64,000 nt of DNA. Source: JABCYV01 sp963729325 (lineage in GTDB: Bacteria; Acidobacteriota; Terriglobia; Terriglobales; Acidobacteriaceae). The notes under the pieces were generated by a model that did no database searches, was not told the DNA's origin, and was given only the letters and a program-made list of their open reading frames with translations. Positions 10,628 to 20,946 of this stretch are shown here, piece by piece (the stretch's first letter is position 1; every line of letters starts with the position of its first letter). The translations under genes were made by a program, and so were the position numbers. The DNA is taken from NCBI GenBank assembly GCA_963729325.1, contig CAVSNS010000050.1:1-64000 (forward strand). Direction: 5' to 3'.

Positions 10628-10882
10628 GACGACTCCTCAGGCCAAGGATCAGAATCGACCCTGCGGCCATGGCTCTCTGCAACATAGAACGGCTCACCCC
10701 TGCGCCAGTAGGTCACCGAAGTACCTTGGCCTTTGGCTTCCGCAACTTATGGGTGGTTCCAGGGTTATTAGATGATTGCAGGGCTTTTTGCCCCCGTAAC
10801 GTGACCACATCGGCAGTTGACTCCCGCACGCCGGTTCAGTAACGTTGAGCCTTGGCCTGTCGCAGGCACTCGGAGGAAAATC

Positions 10883-11044
10883 ATGTTTGAAGGCCTTTTT
10901 CAGCCGATGCACCTGCTGGTGATTTTTTTCATCGCCTTGCTGGTGTTCGGCCCCAAGAAACTGCCAGAACTCGGCAAGGGGATCGGCGAGGGCATTCGTG
11001 CTCTGAAAGAGGGTATGAAAGAATGCCCAGGCGGACCCGCCTAA
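10883..11044 (+). CDS. tatA: TatA/TatE-type twin-arginine translocase subunit
   Basis: A 53-residue protein with an N-terminal membrane helix (LLVIFFIALLVFG), the family hallmark FGPKKLPELGKGIGEGI, and an amphipathic helix. This is the subunit that oligomerises to form the folded-protein export pore with TatBC. It is preceded by a strong GGAGG site ten bases before the ATG. The C-terminal tail is very short, closer to TatE than to a long TatA. No tatB or tatC is nearby, so it is a stand-alone gene. The GH1 enzyme at 24907 is a likely Tat substrate. Confidence 0.92.
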   Translation: MFEGLFQPMHLLVIFFIALLVFGPKKLPELGKGIGEGIRALKEGMKECPGGPA

Positions 11045-11322
11045 GAATTCGGGCCCGGACGTTAAGAGCTAGAACACCGCCTTGCTGCTTTGCCGTTTTT
11101 TGTTTCCTTGGATTTCTTGGTCGCGCTCACCCCAGCCGCAATTTTGTCGTCCGGCCCCAGATTTTCTTGCGGTCTGAGTCAGTCGACCTCTCTAGAAAAC
11201 TATCCGGTTGGTTCTGAATTAGTTTCGGCCAGCCGAGTACCCGTGCAATCGCGGAATTTCTAATCTCAGTTCCAATCGTAATTCTCCAAAGAGATTATCC
11301 AATCATTGAAGGAGGCAACGTC
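11045..11322. other. Intergenic region upstream of the DUF481 gene
   Basis: About 280 bases, AT-richer toward its end, with a GGAGG ribosome site at ~11311-11315 ahead of the GTG start. No coding or RNA signature identified. Confidence 0.4.
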
Positions 11323-12376
11323 GTGGGCAATCTGCGGCTGGTGGTGGTTTTTCTCGTGCTTGCGTTCTCTTCGACGCTATTCGCTGATCAGGTGGTCTTG
11401 AAGAATGGAGATCGCCTCACAGGAACGATAGTGAAATCAGACGGCAAGACCCTGATAATCAAGACCGAATTTGCGGGCGACGTCACCGTGCAGTGGCCCG
11501 CAATCCAGGAAATTAATTCCACCCAGTCACTGCATGTAGGCCTCAACAACGGCCAGACCGTGGTGGGTCCGGTTGCGACCTCGGATGGCAACCTTGCCGT
11601 GAACACTTCGGCGAACGGGACCGTGACCACGCCGAAGACCGCAGTAGTGGCGATGCGGAATGACGCCGAAGAGGCTGCATATCAAAAGTCGCTGCATCCT
11701 GGACTGACTCAAGGCTGGGCCGGCGGAGCGAATGTTGGCTTTGCCCTGACTCGCGGTAACAGCCAGACCAAGAACCTCGCGCTCGCCTTCACTGCCGACC
11801 GCAAGACCCAGACCGACCACCTGGGCCTCTATCTCAATTCAGTGTATGCAACCAATGACGCTCCCGGCGCCACTCCTGCCACGACCGCTAACACAATCCA
11901 AAGCGGTGCTCGCTATGATCACAATATTACTGCGCGGCTATTCGGCTTCGTCGGTGCGCGACTTCCAGACGGATGCTCTGCAGAATCTCAATCTGCGTTC
12001 CGCTTTGGGCGGCGGTCTTGGCTTTCACGTCATCAACGACAATCGCACCACTCTGGATTTGCTTGGTGGACTGAATTACACCCGAGAGAATTACACCACG
12101 TTCAACCGCAATTTTGCCGCACTCACACTCGGAGAGGAGCTCTCTCAGAAGCTGGGTGCATCCACTGTGCTTACGCAGAAGTTGTACTTCTACCCCGACC
12201 TGAGCGACACCAGCCAATATCGCGGAGTGTTTAATTTTGGGACCGTCACCAAGATCAACAAATGGTTCGGATGGCAGAATGCCTTCGGAGACATTTATGT
12301 CACCAATCCGCCCGCCGGGAAGAAACAGAACGATATCATCCTGACCACTGGCTTGAACGTGTCGTTTACCCACTAG
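11323..12376 (+). CDS. DUF481-family outer-membrane beta-barrel protein (frameshifted)
   Basis: GTG start after a strong GGAGG site, with a signal peptide (LRLVVVFLVLAFSSTLFA) followed by VVLKNGDRLTGTIVKSDGK, the short SH3-like region often preceding DUF481 barrels. The barrel part has alternating aromatic/polar strands and ends TGLNVSFTH with a terminal aromatic-x-aromatic-like signature before the stop. The frame changes near 11960: 'RLFGFVG' continues as RDFQTDALQNLNLRSALGGG in another frame, with no loss of homology, so one extra or two missing bases explain it. Such salt-induced barrel proteins are outer-membrane components of unknown substrate. Sits just upstream of, and on the same strand as, the efflux operon. 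Confidence 0.8.
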
Positions 12377-12428
12377 CCTGGTCCGGAACCGGACGCAGAC
12401 GTTGGGAGCTAAAAGCCTCTGCTGCCCT

Positions 12429-12448
12429 TTGTAAAGTATTGTAAAGAA
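12429..12448 (+). promoter_or_regulatory. 10-bp direct repeat upstream of the efflux operon
   Basis: Two abutting copies TTGTAAAGTA and TTGTAAAGAA lie about 100 bases before mdtA. Direct repeats with roughly one-turn spacing are typical sites for OmpR/PhoB-type response regulators, so this is a candidate activator site; no such regulator is encoded in the window. Confidence 0.3.
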
Positions 12449-12544
12449 TAAAGATAAATCGCAACCGCGCCTGACGACTACACGTCCAATATTTGTTGGC
12501 AGCATCAGTGTGCCAACCGGGAACACTGTGAGGACGGGGTCGAT

Positions 12545-13819
12545 ATGCGCCATAATGCGGATGCTGAGGACAAAGTGTCACCCGATCCCCAAGTTGCTCA
12601 ATTGAGATTGATTTCAGTGACAAAGCGAGTTTCTGCAGGCTATAGGCCGTGCGGCATCCTTGCAGTTGCCCTCCTTTTCTTAATTCTGTCGTGCTTGGCC
12701 TGGGTCGGTTGCACCAGCGCGGATCCCAAGCCGACGACGGCCAGGGCCGCAGCCGCGGCGCAGGGTGTCCCTGTGGGCGTTGCTACGGCTGCGCAGCGTG
12801 ATATGCCCGTGTATCTTACGGGCCTGGGATCGGTAACGGCCTACAACACGGTCAGCCTGAAGAGTCGGGTTGACGGCCAGATCGTGCAGATTAATTTCAA
12901 GGAAGGACAGCATGTAAACCAGGGTGAGCTCCTGATCGTCATCGATCCTCGTCCCTACCAAGTCGCATTGAGTCAGGCCCAGGCTCAACTGTTCAAGGAT
13001 CAAGCTTCGCTGCGCGACGCAAAACTAAACTATGAGCGTTTCAAAGGTCTGCTGCAGGATTCCGGATCCATGTCGCAGCAGCAAGTGGACACGCAGCAGG
13101 CCACCGTCGATCAACTTGAAGGAACCGTGCGCACCGATCAAGCGCAAGTCGAGAACGCCAAACTAAACCTGGTTTACACCCGCATTACCGCCCCGGTAAG
13201 CGGGCGGATCGGCCTGCGGCTGGTGGACATCGGAAACATGGTCCATGCCGCGGATACTAATCCCATGCTGGTGATCACCCAGCTACAGCCCATTGCCGTG
13301 ATTTTCACACTTCCCGAGGACAGCCTTCCCACCGTCGCTCAACACATGCAACACGGCACACTGCCGGTGGAAGCTTACAGCCGGGATGATCAAACTAAGT
13401 TGGCCACGGGCACGCTACTCACGATTGATAATGAGATTGACGCGACCACCGGTACTGGCAAGCTGAAAGCGATATTCGATAACAAAGATAACGTCCTGTG
13501 GCCGAATCAATTTGTAAATACGCGACTGCTGCTTGAAACCCGGAAGAACAGCATCGTGATTCCTTCCGCCGCCATTCTCCGCGGCCCGCAGGGGACCTAC
13601 GTATTCGCGGTGAAGCCGGACAAGACGGTCGAGGTGCGAACCGTGGCAGTCGCGCTTACGCAGAACAATGCAGCCGTGATCGGCAATGGCATTGCGGCCG
13701 GCGACATGGTGGTCATCGATGGCCAGGACAAGCTTCAGGCAGGTAGCAAGGTCGAGCCACGCGCAGGCAGCACAGGAGGAAATCAAGGCGCGCAGTCCTC
13801 CACCACGGGAACTCCATGA
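12545..13819 (+). CDS. mdtA: RND efflux periplasmic adaptor (membrane fusion protein, MdtA-like)
   Basis: A 424-residue HlyD/AcrA-family adaptor that bridges an inner-membrane RND pump to an outer-membrane channel. The N-terminal helix ends in WVGC, a possible lipid-attachment site (imperfect lipobox). A biotinyl-lipoyl half motif (VSLKSRVDGQIVQINFKEGQ) is followed by a coiled-coil hairpin (~residues 130-200), the second lipoyl half (TAPVSGRIGLRLVDIGN) and the beta-barrel and membrane-proximal domains. The last codons overlap the next gene (ATGA). It is the first gene of a three-gene operon; no outer-membrane factor is encoded here, so it presumably uses a TolC homologue elsewhere. Confidence 0.9.
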   Translation: MRHNADAEDKVSPDPQVAQLRLISVTKRVSAGYRPCGILAVALLFLILSCLAWVGCTSADPKPTTARAAAAAQGVPVGVATAAQRDMPVYLTGLGSVTAYNTVSLKSRVDGQIVQINFKEGQHVNQGELLIVIDPRPYQVALSQAQAQLFKDQASLRDAKLNYERFKGLLQDSGSMSQQQVDTQQATVDQLEGTVRTDQAQVENAKLNLVYTRITAPVSGRIGLRLVDIGNMVHAADTNPMLVITQLQPIAVIFTLPEDSLPTVAQHMQHGTLPVEAYSRDDQTKLATGTLLTIDNEIDATTGTGKLKAIFDNKDNVLWPNQFVNTRLLLETRKNSIVIPSAAILRGPQGTYVFAVKPDKTVEVRTVAVALTQNNAAVIGNGIAAGDMVVIDGQDKLQAGSKVEPRAGSTGGNQGAQSSTTGTP

Positions 13820-16800
13820 GTCCGTCGCGGTTATTTATTCTTCGCCCGGTGGCGACCACCTTGTTGATGGCGGGTCTGCTCCTGGTAGGTTTGGTGGCGT
13901 ACCGGCAACTGCCGGTTTCAGCTTTGCCCGAAGTCGATTACCCCACAATCCAGGTGGTGACGTTCTATCCCGGGGCAGATCCAGAGGTGATGGCGTCGTC
14001 GGTGACTTCGCCCTTGGAGCGCCAGTTTGGCCAAGTCCCGGGCTTGAGCCAGATGACTTCGACCAGTTCTCTGGGCAGTTCGATTATCACCCTGCAATTC
14101 AATCTGGATCAGAACATTGACGTTGAGGAGCAGCAGGTCCAGGCCGCGATCAACGCAGGCTCGACCTATCTTCCCGCAGATCTGCCGAATCCGCCTATCT
14201 ACAGCAAAGTGAATCCGGCGGACGCGCCTATCCTCACCCTGGCGCTCACCTCCGACACTTTGCCTCTTTCCAAAGTAGAAGACCTTGCCGATACGGCGCT
14301 GGCACAAAAGATTTCTCAGCTCCCCGGAGTCGGACTGGTTTCCATCAGCGGGGGACAAAAACCGGCAGTGCGTATCCAAGCCAACCCAACGGCGCTGGCT
14401 TCTTACGGGTTGAGTCTGGAAGACGTGCGCACTGCGCTGGCCGCGGCCAACGTGGACCAGGCCAAGGGCGTGCTCGATGGTCCGCGCCAATCCTTCACCA
14501 TTGGCGCTAACGATCAACTGCTCTCCAGCGCCCAATACAGTCAGATCGTGGTGGCCTACCGGAACGGAGCTCCGGTGCGGCTCTCCGATGTGGCCACGGC
14601 GGTGGACAGCGCAGAGAATCTGAAGCAGGCCGCCTGGGTGAATACCACTCCAGCCGTCATCATGAATATTCAGCGCCAGCCCGGCGCGAATATTATTAGC
14701 GTTGCTGACCGCATCAAGCTGCTCTTGCCGCAGCTGCAGTCGTCCCTGCCCTCGGCCATCAAAGTCCAAATTTTGACGGACCGCACACAGACCATCCGGG
14801 CCTCGGTAAAAGATGTCCAATTCGAGCTGATGCTCACCGTGGCCCTGGTCGTGATGGTGATTTTTCTCTTCTTACGAAACCTGTCCGCCACGGTGATTCC
14901 CAGCATCGCCGTGCCGCTGTCACTTGTAGGCACCTTTGGCGTGATGTATCTGCTGGGCTATAGCCTGAACAACCTGACCTTGATGGCGCTGACCATCTCC
15001 ACGGGATTTGTGGTCGATGACGCCATTGTGATGATCGAGAACATCGATCGCTTCCTGGAGGAAGGCGATTCTCCGCTGGAAGCGGCGTTGAAGGGCTCAA
15101 GCCAGATTGGGTTCACGATCATCTCGCTGACCGTTTCTCTGATTGCGGTGCTGATTCCGCTGCTATTTATGGCCGATATCGTCGGCCGGCTGTTTCGCGA
15201 GTTCGCCGTGACTTTGGCGGTGACCATTCTGGTTTCTGCCATAGTCTCTTTGACCTTGACGCCGATGATGTGCGCCAAGCTCCTAAAAAAACAGGACCTC
15301 ACAAAACGAAGCCGCTTCTATCAAGCCTCCGAAGATTTCTACAATCGTGTGATCGCGTTTTACGGCCGCACCCTGAAGTTTGTTTTGCAATACCAGAAAA
15401 CTACTCTGCTGGTTACGGTGAGCACGCTCATCCTGACCTTACTTCTCTATGTGTACGTGCCGAAAGGCTTTTTCCCGGTGCAGGACACCGGAGTGGTCAT
15501 GGGGATTTCGGAGGCACCGCAGAACATTTCCTTCGATGCTATGGCGCAACGCCAGCAGGATCTGGCCCGGGCCATACTTCAGAATCCCAACGTGGAAAGT
15601 CTTTCTTCGTTCATCGGAATTGACGGCACCAATACAACCATGAACAGCGGACGCATCCAGATCAATTTGAAGTCGCGAGACCAGCGCAAGGAAAGTGCGT
15701 CCGAGATCATTCGTGACTTGCAGCCAGAGCTGGCAAAGGTCGAGGGAATCACCCTCTATATGCAACCGGTGCAGGACCTAACGGTGGAAGACCGCGTGAG
15801 CCGCACCCAATTCCAATACTCCATCGAAGACGCCGACGCTCAGGAGCTCGCCGTGTGGGCGCCACGGCTGGTGGCCAAACTACAGAGCCTGCCACAGCTG
15901 CGCGACGTAGCCAGCGACCAGCAGAATGATGGACTGAAAGCTGATCTGGTGATTGACCGGGATACGGCTTCGCGGCTGGGTATTCTTCCCCAGGCGATCG
16001 ACAGCACGCTTTACGACGCCTTCGGACAACGTCAAGTTTCCACAATGTTCACGCAGTTGAATCAATATCACGTGGTACTGGAAGTGGACCCCAGCTTCCG
16101 CCAGAACCCAGACGCGTTGAAGAATATCTACGTTAAGTCCAGCAACGGTGTGCCACCTTCCACTACGGGAGCGCAAACATCCAGCAATGGAACCGCGACG
16201 TCCGGGAGCCGGCATCGGGGACGCCAGACATCCGCGACCCAAGCGTCCGGCAACAGCGCTCAAGTGCCTTTGTCGGCGTTCAGTCACTTCGAGACCAAGA
16301 ACACCGCTTTAGCCATCAATCACCAAGGCCAGTTTCCGGTCGTGACACTTTCCTTCAACCTGGCGCCGGGATCTTCTTTGGGTGACGCCACTAAAGCGAT
16401 TGACCAGGCGGAGCGCGACATCGGCCTTCCCACAAGCATCCATTCCAGCTTCCAGGGAACCGCCGCGGCCTTTCAAAATTCGCTTGCGTCCGAACCTTGG
16501 CTGATTGTGGCCGCGATTGTCACCGTGTACATCGTGTTGGGCGTTCTTTATGAAAGTTACATCCATCCCATCACAATTCTTTCCACCCTGCCGTCGGCGG
16601 GCGTCGGCGCCATTCTTGCCCTGCTGCTGACCGGCAATGATTTAGGCGTCGTGGGACTGATTGGAATCATACTTCTGATCGGAATCGTCAAAAAGAATGC
16701 CATCATGATGATCGATTTTGCGCTGGAAGCGGAGCGCGTGGAGCACAAGCCTCCCGAGGAAGCAATCTTTCAGGCCTGCTTGCTGCGCTTCCGTCCCATC

Positions 16801-17034
16801 ATGATGACCACCATGGCGGCGCTGCTCGGAGGTTTGCCGTTAGCGCTGGGACGTGGAACGGGTTCGGAACTTCGGCATCCTCTTGGAATTACGATTGTCG
16901 GCGGTCTGCTACTGAGCCAACTACTGACTCTCTATACCACGCCTGTCGTCTATCTGTGGTTTGACCGGCTGGCACATCGTTTTGAGCGCTTCCAGATCGG
17001 CAATCCTATCGAGGAGCCGGCAGCGGGCGATTAG
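13816..17034 (+). CDS. mdtB: RND multidrug efflux transporter, MdtB-like
   Basis: A 1072-residue inner-membrane proton/drug antiporter of the HAE-1 family, with all twelve helices. Visible hallmarks include the N-terminal MSPSRLFILRPVATTLL and VDDAIVMIENI (the helix-4 region with the proton-relay aspartates). DIVGRLFREFAVTLAVT follows, with the C-terminal half repeat and IGIILLIGIVKKNAIMMIDF near the end. The start codon overlaps the adaptor's stop. An inserted stretch rich in Ser, Thr and Gly (about residues 775-815, GVPPSTTGAQTSSNGTATSG...) breaks the periplasmic C-terminal docking region and is absent from the paralogous MdtC. Confidence 0.93.
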   Translation: MSPSRLFILRPVATTLLMAGLLLVGLVAYRQLPVSALPEVDYPTIQVVTFYPGADPEVMASSVTSPLERQFGQVPGLSQMTSTSSLGSSIITLQFNLDQNIDVEEQQVQAAINAGSTYLPADLPNPPIYSKVNPADAPILTLALTSDTLPLSKVEDLADTALAQKISQLPGVGLVSISGGQKPAVRIQANPTALASYGLSLEDVRTALAAANVDQAKGVLDGPRQSFTIGANDQLLSSAQYSQIVVAYRNGAPVRLSDVATAVDSAENLKQAAWVNTTPAVIMNIQRQPGANIISVADRIKLLLPQLQSSLPSAIKVQILTDRTQTIRASVKDVQFELMLTVALVVMVIFLFLRNLSATVIPSIAVPLSLVGTFGVMYLLGYSLNNLTLMALTISTGFVVDDAIVMIENIDRFLEEGDSPLEAALKGSSQIGFTIISLTVSLIAVLIPLLFMADIVGRLFREFAVTLAVTILVSAIVSLTLTPMMCAKLLKKQDLTKRSRFYQASEDFYNRVIAFYGRTLKFVLQYQKTTLLVTVSTLILTLLLYVYVPKGFFPVQDTGVVMGISEAPQNISFDAMAQRQQDLARAILQNPNVESLSSFIGIDGTNTTMNSGRIQINLKSRDQRKESASEIIRDLQPELAKVEGITLYMQPVQDLTVEDRVSRTQFQYSIEDADAQELAVWAPRLVAKLQSLPQLRDVASDQQNDGLKADLVIDRDTASRLGILPQAIDSTLYDAFGQRQVSTMFTQLNQYHVVLEVDPSFRQNPDALKNIYVKSSNGVPPSTTGAQTSSNGTATSGSRHRGRQTSATQASGNSAQVPLSAFSHFETKNTALAINHQGQFPVVTLSFNLAPGSSLGDATKAIDQAERDIGLPTSIHSSFQGTAAAFQNSLASEPWLIVAAIVTVYIVLGVLYESYIHPITILSTLPSAGVGAILALLLTGNDLGVVGLIGIILLIGIVKKNAIMMIDFALEAERVEHKPPEEAIFQACLLRFRPIMMTTMAALLGGLPLALGRGTGSELRHPLGITIVGGLLLSQLLTLYTTPVVYLWFDRLAHRFERFQIGNPIEEPAAGD

Positions 17035-17037
17035 GCC

Positions 17038-20000
17038 ATGAATATTTCAGCGCCATTTATCAAGCGTCCCATTGGCACGTCGTTGCTGGCGCTGGCGCTT
17101 CTCCTGGCGGGAATTCTGGCGTTCACCAAGCTGCCGGTGGCCCCGCTGCCGCAAGTTGAGTTCCCCGTCATTCAGGTTGGCGCCGGGCTGCCGGGCGCGA
17201 GTCCGGAGACTATGGCCTCGGCAGTAGCCACTCCGCTGGAACGCCAGTTTGGACGGATCGCCGGCATCAACCAGATGACTTCAACGAGTCAGCTGGGTTC
17301 GACCAGCATCGTTCTGCAGTTCGATCTCAATCGCAATATTGACGCTGCAGGACGTGATGTGCAGGCCGCGATCAATGCGGCCCGCAGCCAGCTTCCCGCC
17401 AATCTGCCAGGCAATCCCACCTACCGGAAGGTCAATCCGGCAGATGCCCCAATCTTGATTCTGGCCCTGACTTCGGACACCATCACACTGCCCCAAATGT
17501 ATGACGCGGCCGACTCTATCCTGGCGCAGAAGCTTTCCCAGGTGAACGGCGTCGGCCAGGTGTTTGTGGGTGGCGGCGCGAAACCGGCAATTCGTGCCGA
17601 AGTAAATCCGACTCTGTTGAACAAGCTGGGCGTGGGACTGGACACGGTGCGAGCTGCTCTGGGAGCGGCCAACGCAAACCGTCCCAAAGGCAATGTCGCC
17701 GATGCGATCAACACATGGATCATCGATGACAACGATCAGATCTTTCGCGCACGAGATTATCGTAGCCTTATCGTCTCCTACAACAACGGTGCTCCGGTTC
17801 GTTTGGGCGATGTCGCCGACGTGCAGGATTCAGTCGAAGATGCCCACGTCGTGGGCCTGGCGAATGGAAAGCCCGGGGTTCTGATGATCATCTCCCGGCA
17901 GCCGGGCGCAAATATTATCGCCACCGTGGATCGTGTGCGCGCCACTTTGCCCTATCTCAGGTCGTCGATTTCGCCTCGCATCGGCCTGGACGTTGTACTC
18001 GACCGGACCACAACGGTTCGCGCCTCCGTGGCCGACATCGAGTTCACCCTGGTCATCTCGGTCATTCTGGTCATCCTGGTGGTATTCGCATTCCTGCGAA
18101 CGGTTCGAGCCACCATGATTCCCAGCGTGGCCGTGCCGCTTTCGCTGATCGGAACTTTTGGCGTTATGTATCTGCTGGGCTACAGCCTGGACAATCTCTC
18201 GCTCATGGCGCTCGCTATCTCGACCGGATTTGTGGTGGATGACGCCATCGTGGTTTTGGAAAACATCACGCGCTTCCTCGAGCAAGGGATGCGCCCCGTG
18301 GAGGCGGCTTTTCGAGGGGCTCGTGAAATTGGCTTCACTGTGCTCTCCATGAGCACATCACTGGTTGCCGTGTTCATTCCTATTTTATGATGGGCGGCAT
18401 CGTCGGCCGCCTGTTCCGCGAATTTGCCGTCACCCTCAGCGCGGCCATCGCGGTCTCGCTGGTCGTGTCGCTCACGGTTACACCTACCATGTGCGCCAAA
18501 TTCCTGCGGCCGGCACGCAAGGAAAAGCACAATCCAATTTACCGGGCCAGCGAATGGGCCTTCGACAAGACGCTGGCCATTTATACGCATAGTCTGGAGT
18601 GGGTCTTACGGCATCAGCCTCTGACGTTGCTGGTAACCGTTGCCACCGCGGCCCTGAGCATTTATCTCTACGTGATTGTTCCCAAGGGTTTCTTCCCGCA
18701 GCAGGACACGGGTCGAATCATGGGCTCGGTGCAAGCCTCGCAGGACATTTCATTCGAATCGATGAAAGGCAAGATGTCGCAGTTCGTAAACATCGTGATG
18801 CAGGACCCTGCCGTGCAAACCATCGTCGGATTCGCCGGAGGCAACACTACCTACAACACGGGCCGCATGTTCATCACTCTGAAGCCTCTAGCAGAACGAA
18901 AGATAACCGCAGACCAGATCATCGCCCGATTGCGAAGAAAATTGGCAGTGGTACCAGGTGCGACTCTCTATATGCAATCGGCCCAGGACCTGACCATCGG
19001 AGGCCGCCAAAGCCAGGCGCAATACCAGTACACGCTACAGGGAGAGAACCTCGATGACTTGAATAACTGGTCTCCGCGGCTGCTACAAAAACTCCGCACC
19101 ATTCCCCAACTCCGCGACGTCAACACTGATCAGCAAGACAAGGGGTTGGAAGCGAATGTGATCATTGATCGCGACACCGCGTCCAGGTTGGGAGTGGCGG
19201 CGGCCGACATCGACAATGCTCTCTATGACGCGTTTGGCCAACGACAAGTTTCAATCATGTACAAACCGCTCAACCAGTATCACGTGGTTATGGAAGTGGC
19301 CCCACAATTCTCGCGGGGCCCGGACGCTCTGCAAAATATTTATGTACGCGCCGCTAACGGAACACCGGTTCCCCTGGCAACATTTACCCACTTCGGCCCC
19401 TCGAACACTCCCCTGGCGGTCAACCACCAGAGCCAGTATCCCTCTGTCACTTTGTCGTTTAACCTCGCGCCAGGAGTTTCCCTGGGGCAGGCGACACTAG
19501 CCATCGAAAACGCGGAACGCTCGATTGGGTTTCCTGCGTCCATCAATGCCAGCTTTCAGGGGACGGCTGCCGCGTTCCAGCAATCGCTATCCAGTGAACC
19601 GCTGCTGATTCTGGCGGCACTGGTGACGGTCTACATTGTTCTGGGTGTGCTCTATGAAAGTTATATTCATCCCATCACAATTCTTTCGACGCTGCCTTCC
19701 GCTGGCGTCGGTGCGATTCTGGCTTTACTGATCACCAAGCACGAACTGGATGTAATCGGGCTGATCGGCATCATTCTGCTGATCGGAATCGTGAAGAAGA
19801 ACGCGATCATGATGATCGATTTCGCGCTGGACGCGGAGCGGCGCGAAGGAAAAGATTCCGCCGAGTCGATTCACGAGGCCTGCATACTGCGTTTTCGCCC
19901 CATCATGATGACCACCATGGCGGCGTTGTTGGGCGGATTGCCACTGGCGTTGGGCGCCGGAACCGGTTCAGAGCTGAGACGCCCGCTGGGTATTACGATC

Positions 20001-20159
20001 GTTGGTGGATTGATCGTGAGCCAGGCGCTTACGCTTTTCACCACTCCGGTCGTCTATTTGTATTTGGATAGATTGCGGCTCTGGGCTAGCCGAAAACCTC
20101 GTGCGACGCAGCCACGTCCTGTGCCTCCCTTGTCTCCCCGGCCCACACAGGCAGATTAA
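17038..20159 (+). CDS. mdtC: RND multidrug efflux transporter, MdtC-like (frameshifted)
   Basis: Second pump subunit, a paralogue of the upstream gene and expected to pair with it as in MdtBC heterotrimers. The frame breaks once at ~18385: the first part ends in VAVFIPIL and the second part resumes at MMGGIVGRLFREF. Restoring one T in the TTTT run turns the junction into IPIFMMGGIVGR, matching the family exactly. That makes a homopolymer error or a very recent mutation likely. Downstream motifs, including GIILLIGIVKKNAIMMIDF, are intact, and the paralogue's serine-rich insertion is missing here. If the shift is real, the pump loses its C-terminal half. Confidence 0.88.
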
Positions 20160-20387
20160 GGCTCGTCACCAATCTGATATCGCACCTGGCGCTTTCCAGG
20201 AACGGCGCTTTGTTGGCTGATGGATTCCGATTGGCCGCGATCTGGAGAGAAATTGTCCAGCATTGGCTTACTTACGTCTTCCTCGTGTTTCTGCCATACG
20301 GTACCGTATTGAGCAGTTCTCGGTGCCCCGTTCTCGGACGAGCGGTTTGCCCACCACTCCTACCTTCGATATAGTTTTAATAACGCT
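20160..20387. other. Intergenic region, nothing recognised
   Basis: About 230 bases between the pump operon and a small hypothetical gene; no hairpin with T tract stands out. Confidence 0.35.
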
Positions 20388-20753
20388 ATGTATCAGGACT
20401 TTCGCGCCATCGATCGCTGGAGCAAGCGGGATGTGCATTGTGTCTATCAAGCGCTTATCGTGGCTATTGCTACGCGGCACGCTGACGCGGTGGACATCAA
20501 GTTTCTGGTCGAGGGACGTGCAGTCTGGGTGGCCCTTCCGCATCCCGCCTGGGTGGAATACAAGAACCGCACCGGCCAAGTGATCACCGATCCATTGGCG
20601 GTCGAAATCGCCGGACATTATTTGAAGATGGCGCTCGAATCTGGCGAGGGTGTTGATCGAGAGATGTACTCGCTTACGGTGAATCAAACTCTCAGTCATC
20701 TGGATGCGATTGTCGCTGAGCTGGAGTCCGCGCAGCCGGTGGGACAGGAATAA
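20388..20753 (+). CDS. Hypothetical protein
   Basis: A 121-residue soluble protein with a mixed alpha/beta pattern; the middle reads VDIKFLVEGRAVWVALPHPA and the end is a single helix (LSHLDAIVAELESAQ). No membrane segment, signal peptide or known motif. It ends 193 bases before pckG on the same strand but is not obviously co-transcribed. Not recognised from any characterised family. Confidence 0.5.
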   Translation: MYQDFRAIDRWSKRDVHCVYQALIVAIATRHADAVDIKFLVEGRAVWVALPHPAWVEYKNRTGQVITDPLAVEIAGHYLKMALESGEGVDREMYSLTVNQTLSHLDAIVAELESAQPVGQE

Positions 20754-20946
20754 ATTGTCCCAACACTTTGTCCTTTCAACGATTTACGGTGCTGAGCCGA
20801 GCCCGCGGGGCGTGAACCCTTGGAAGGCCTGTTCAAATGAGAGACAATATTGATCTTGTTTTTCGTCTGTGGCACGTTCCGCGACAGTAGCGGCTTCGCC
20901 TCGTCGCATCGCATGTCCTAAGTCCGCTAGTTTAGGAGACGCCCTC

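Noticed and set aside
20388..20753. Hypothetical gene as a regulator of pckG
   Set aside because: No DNA-binding motif and a 193-base gap; proximity alone does not support it.
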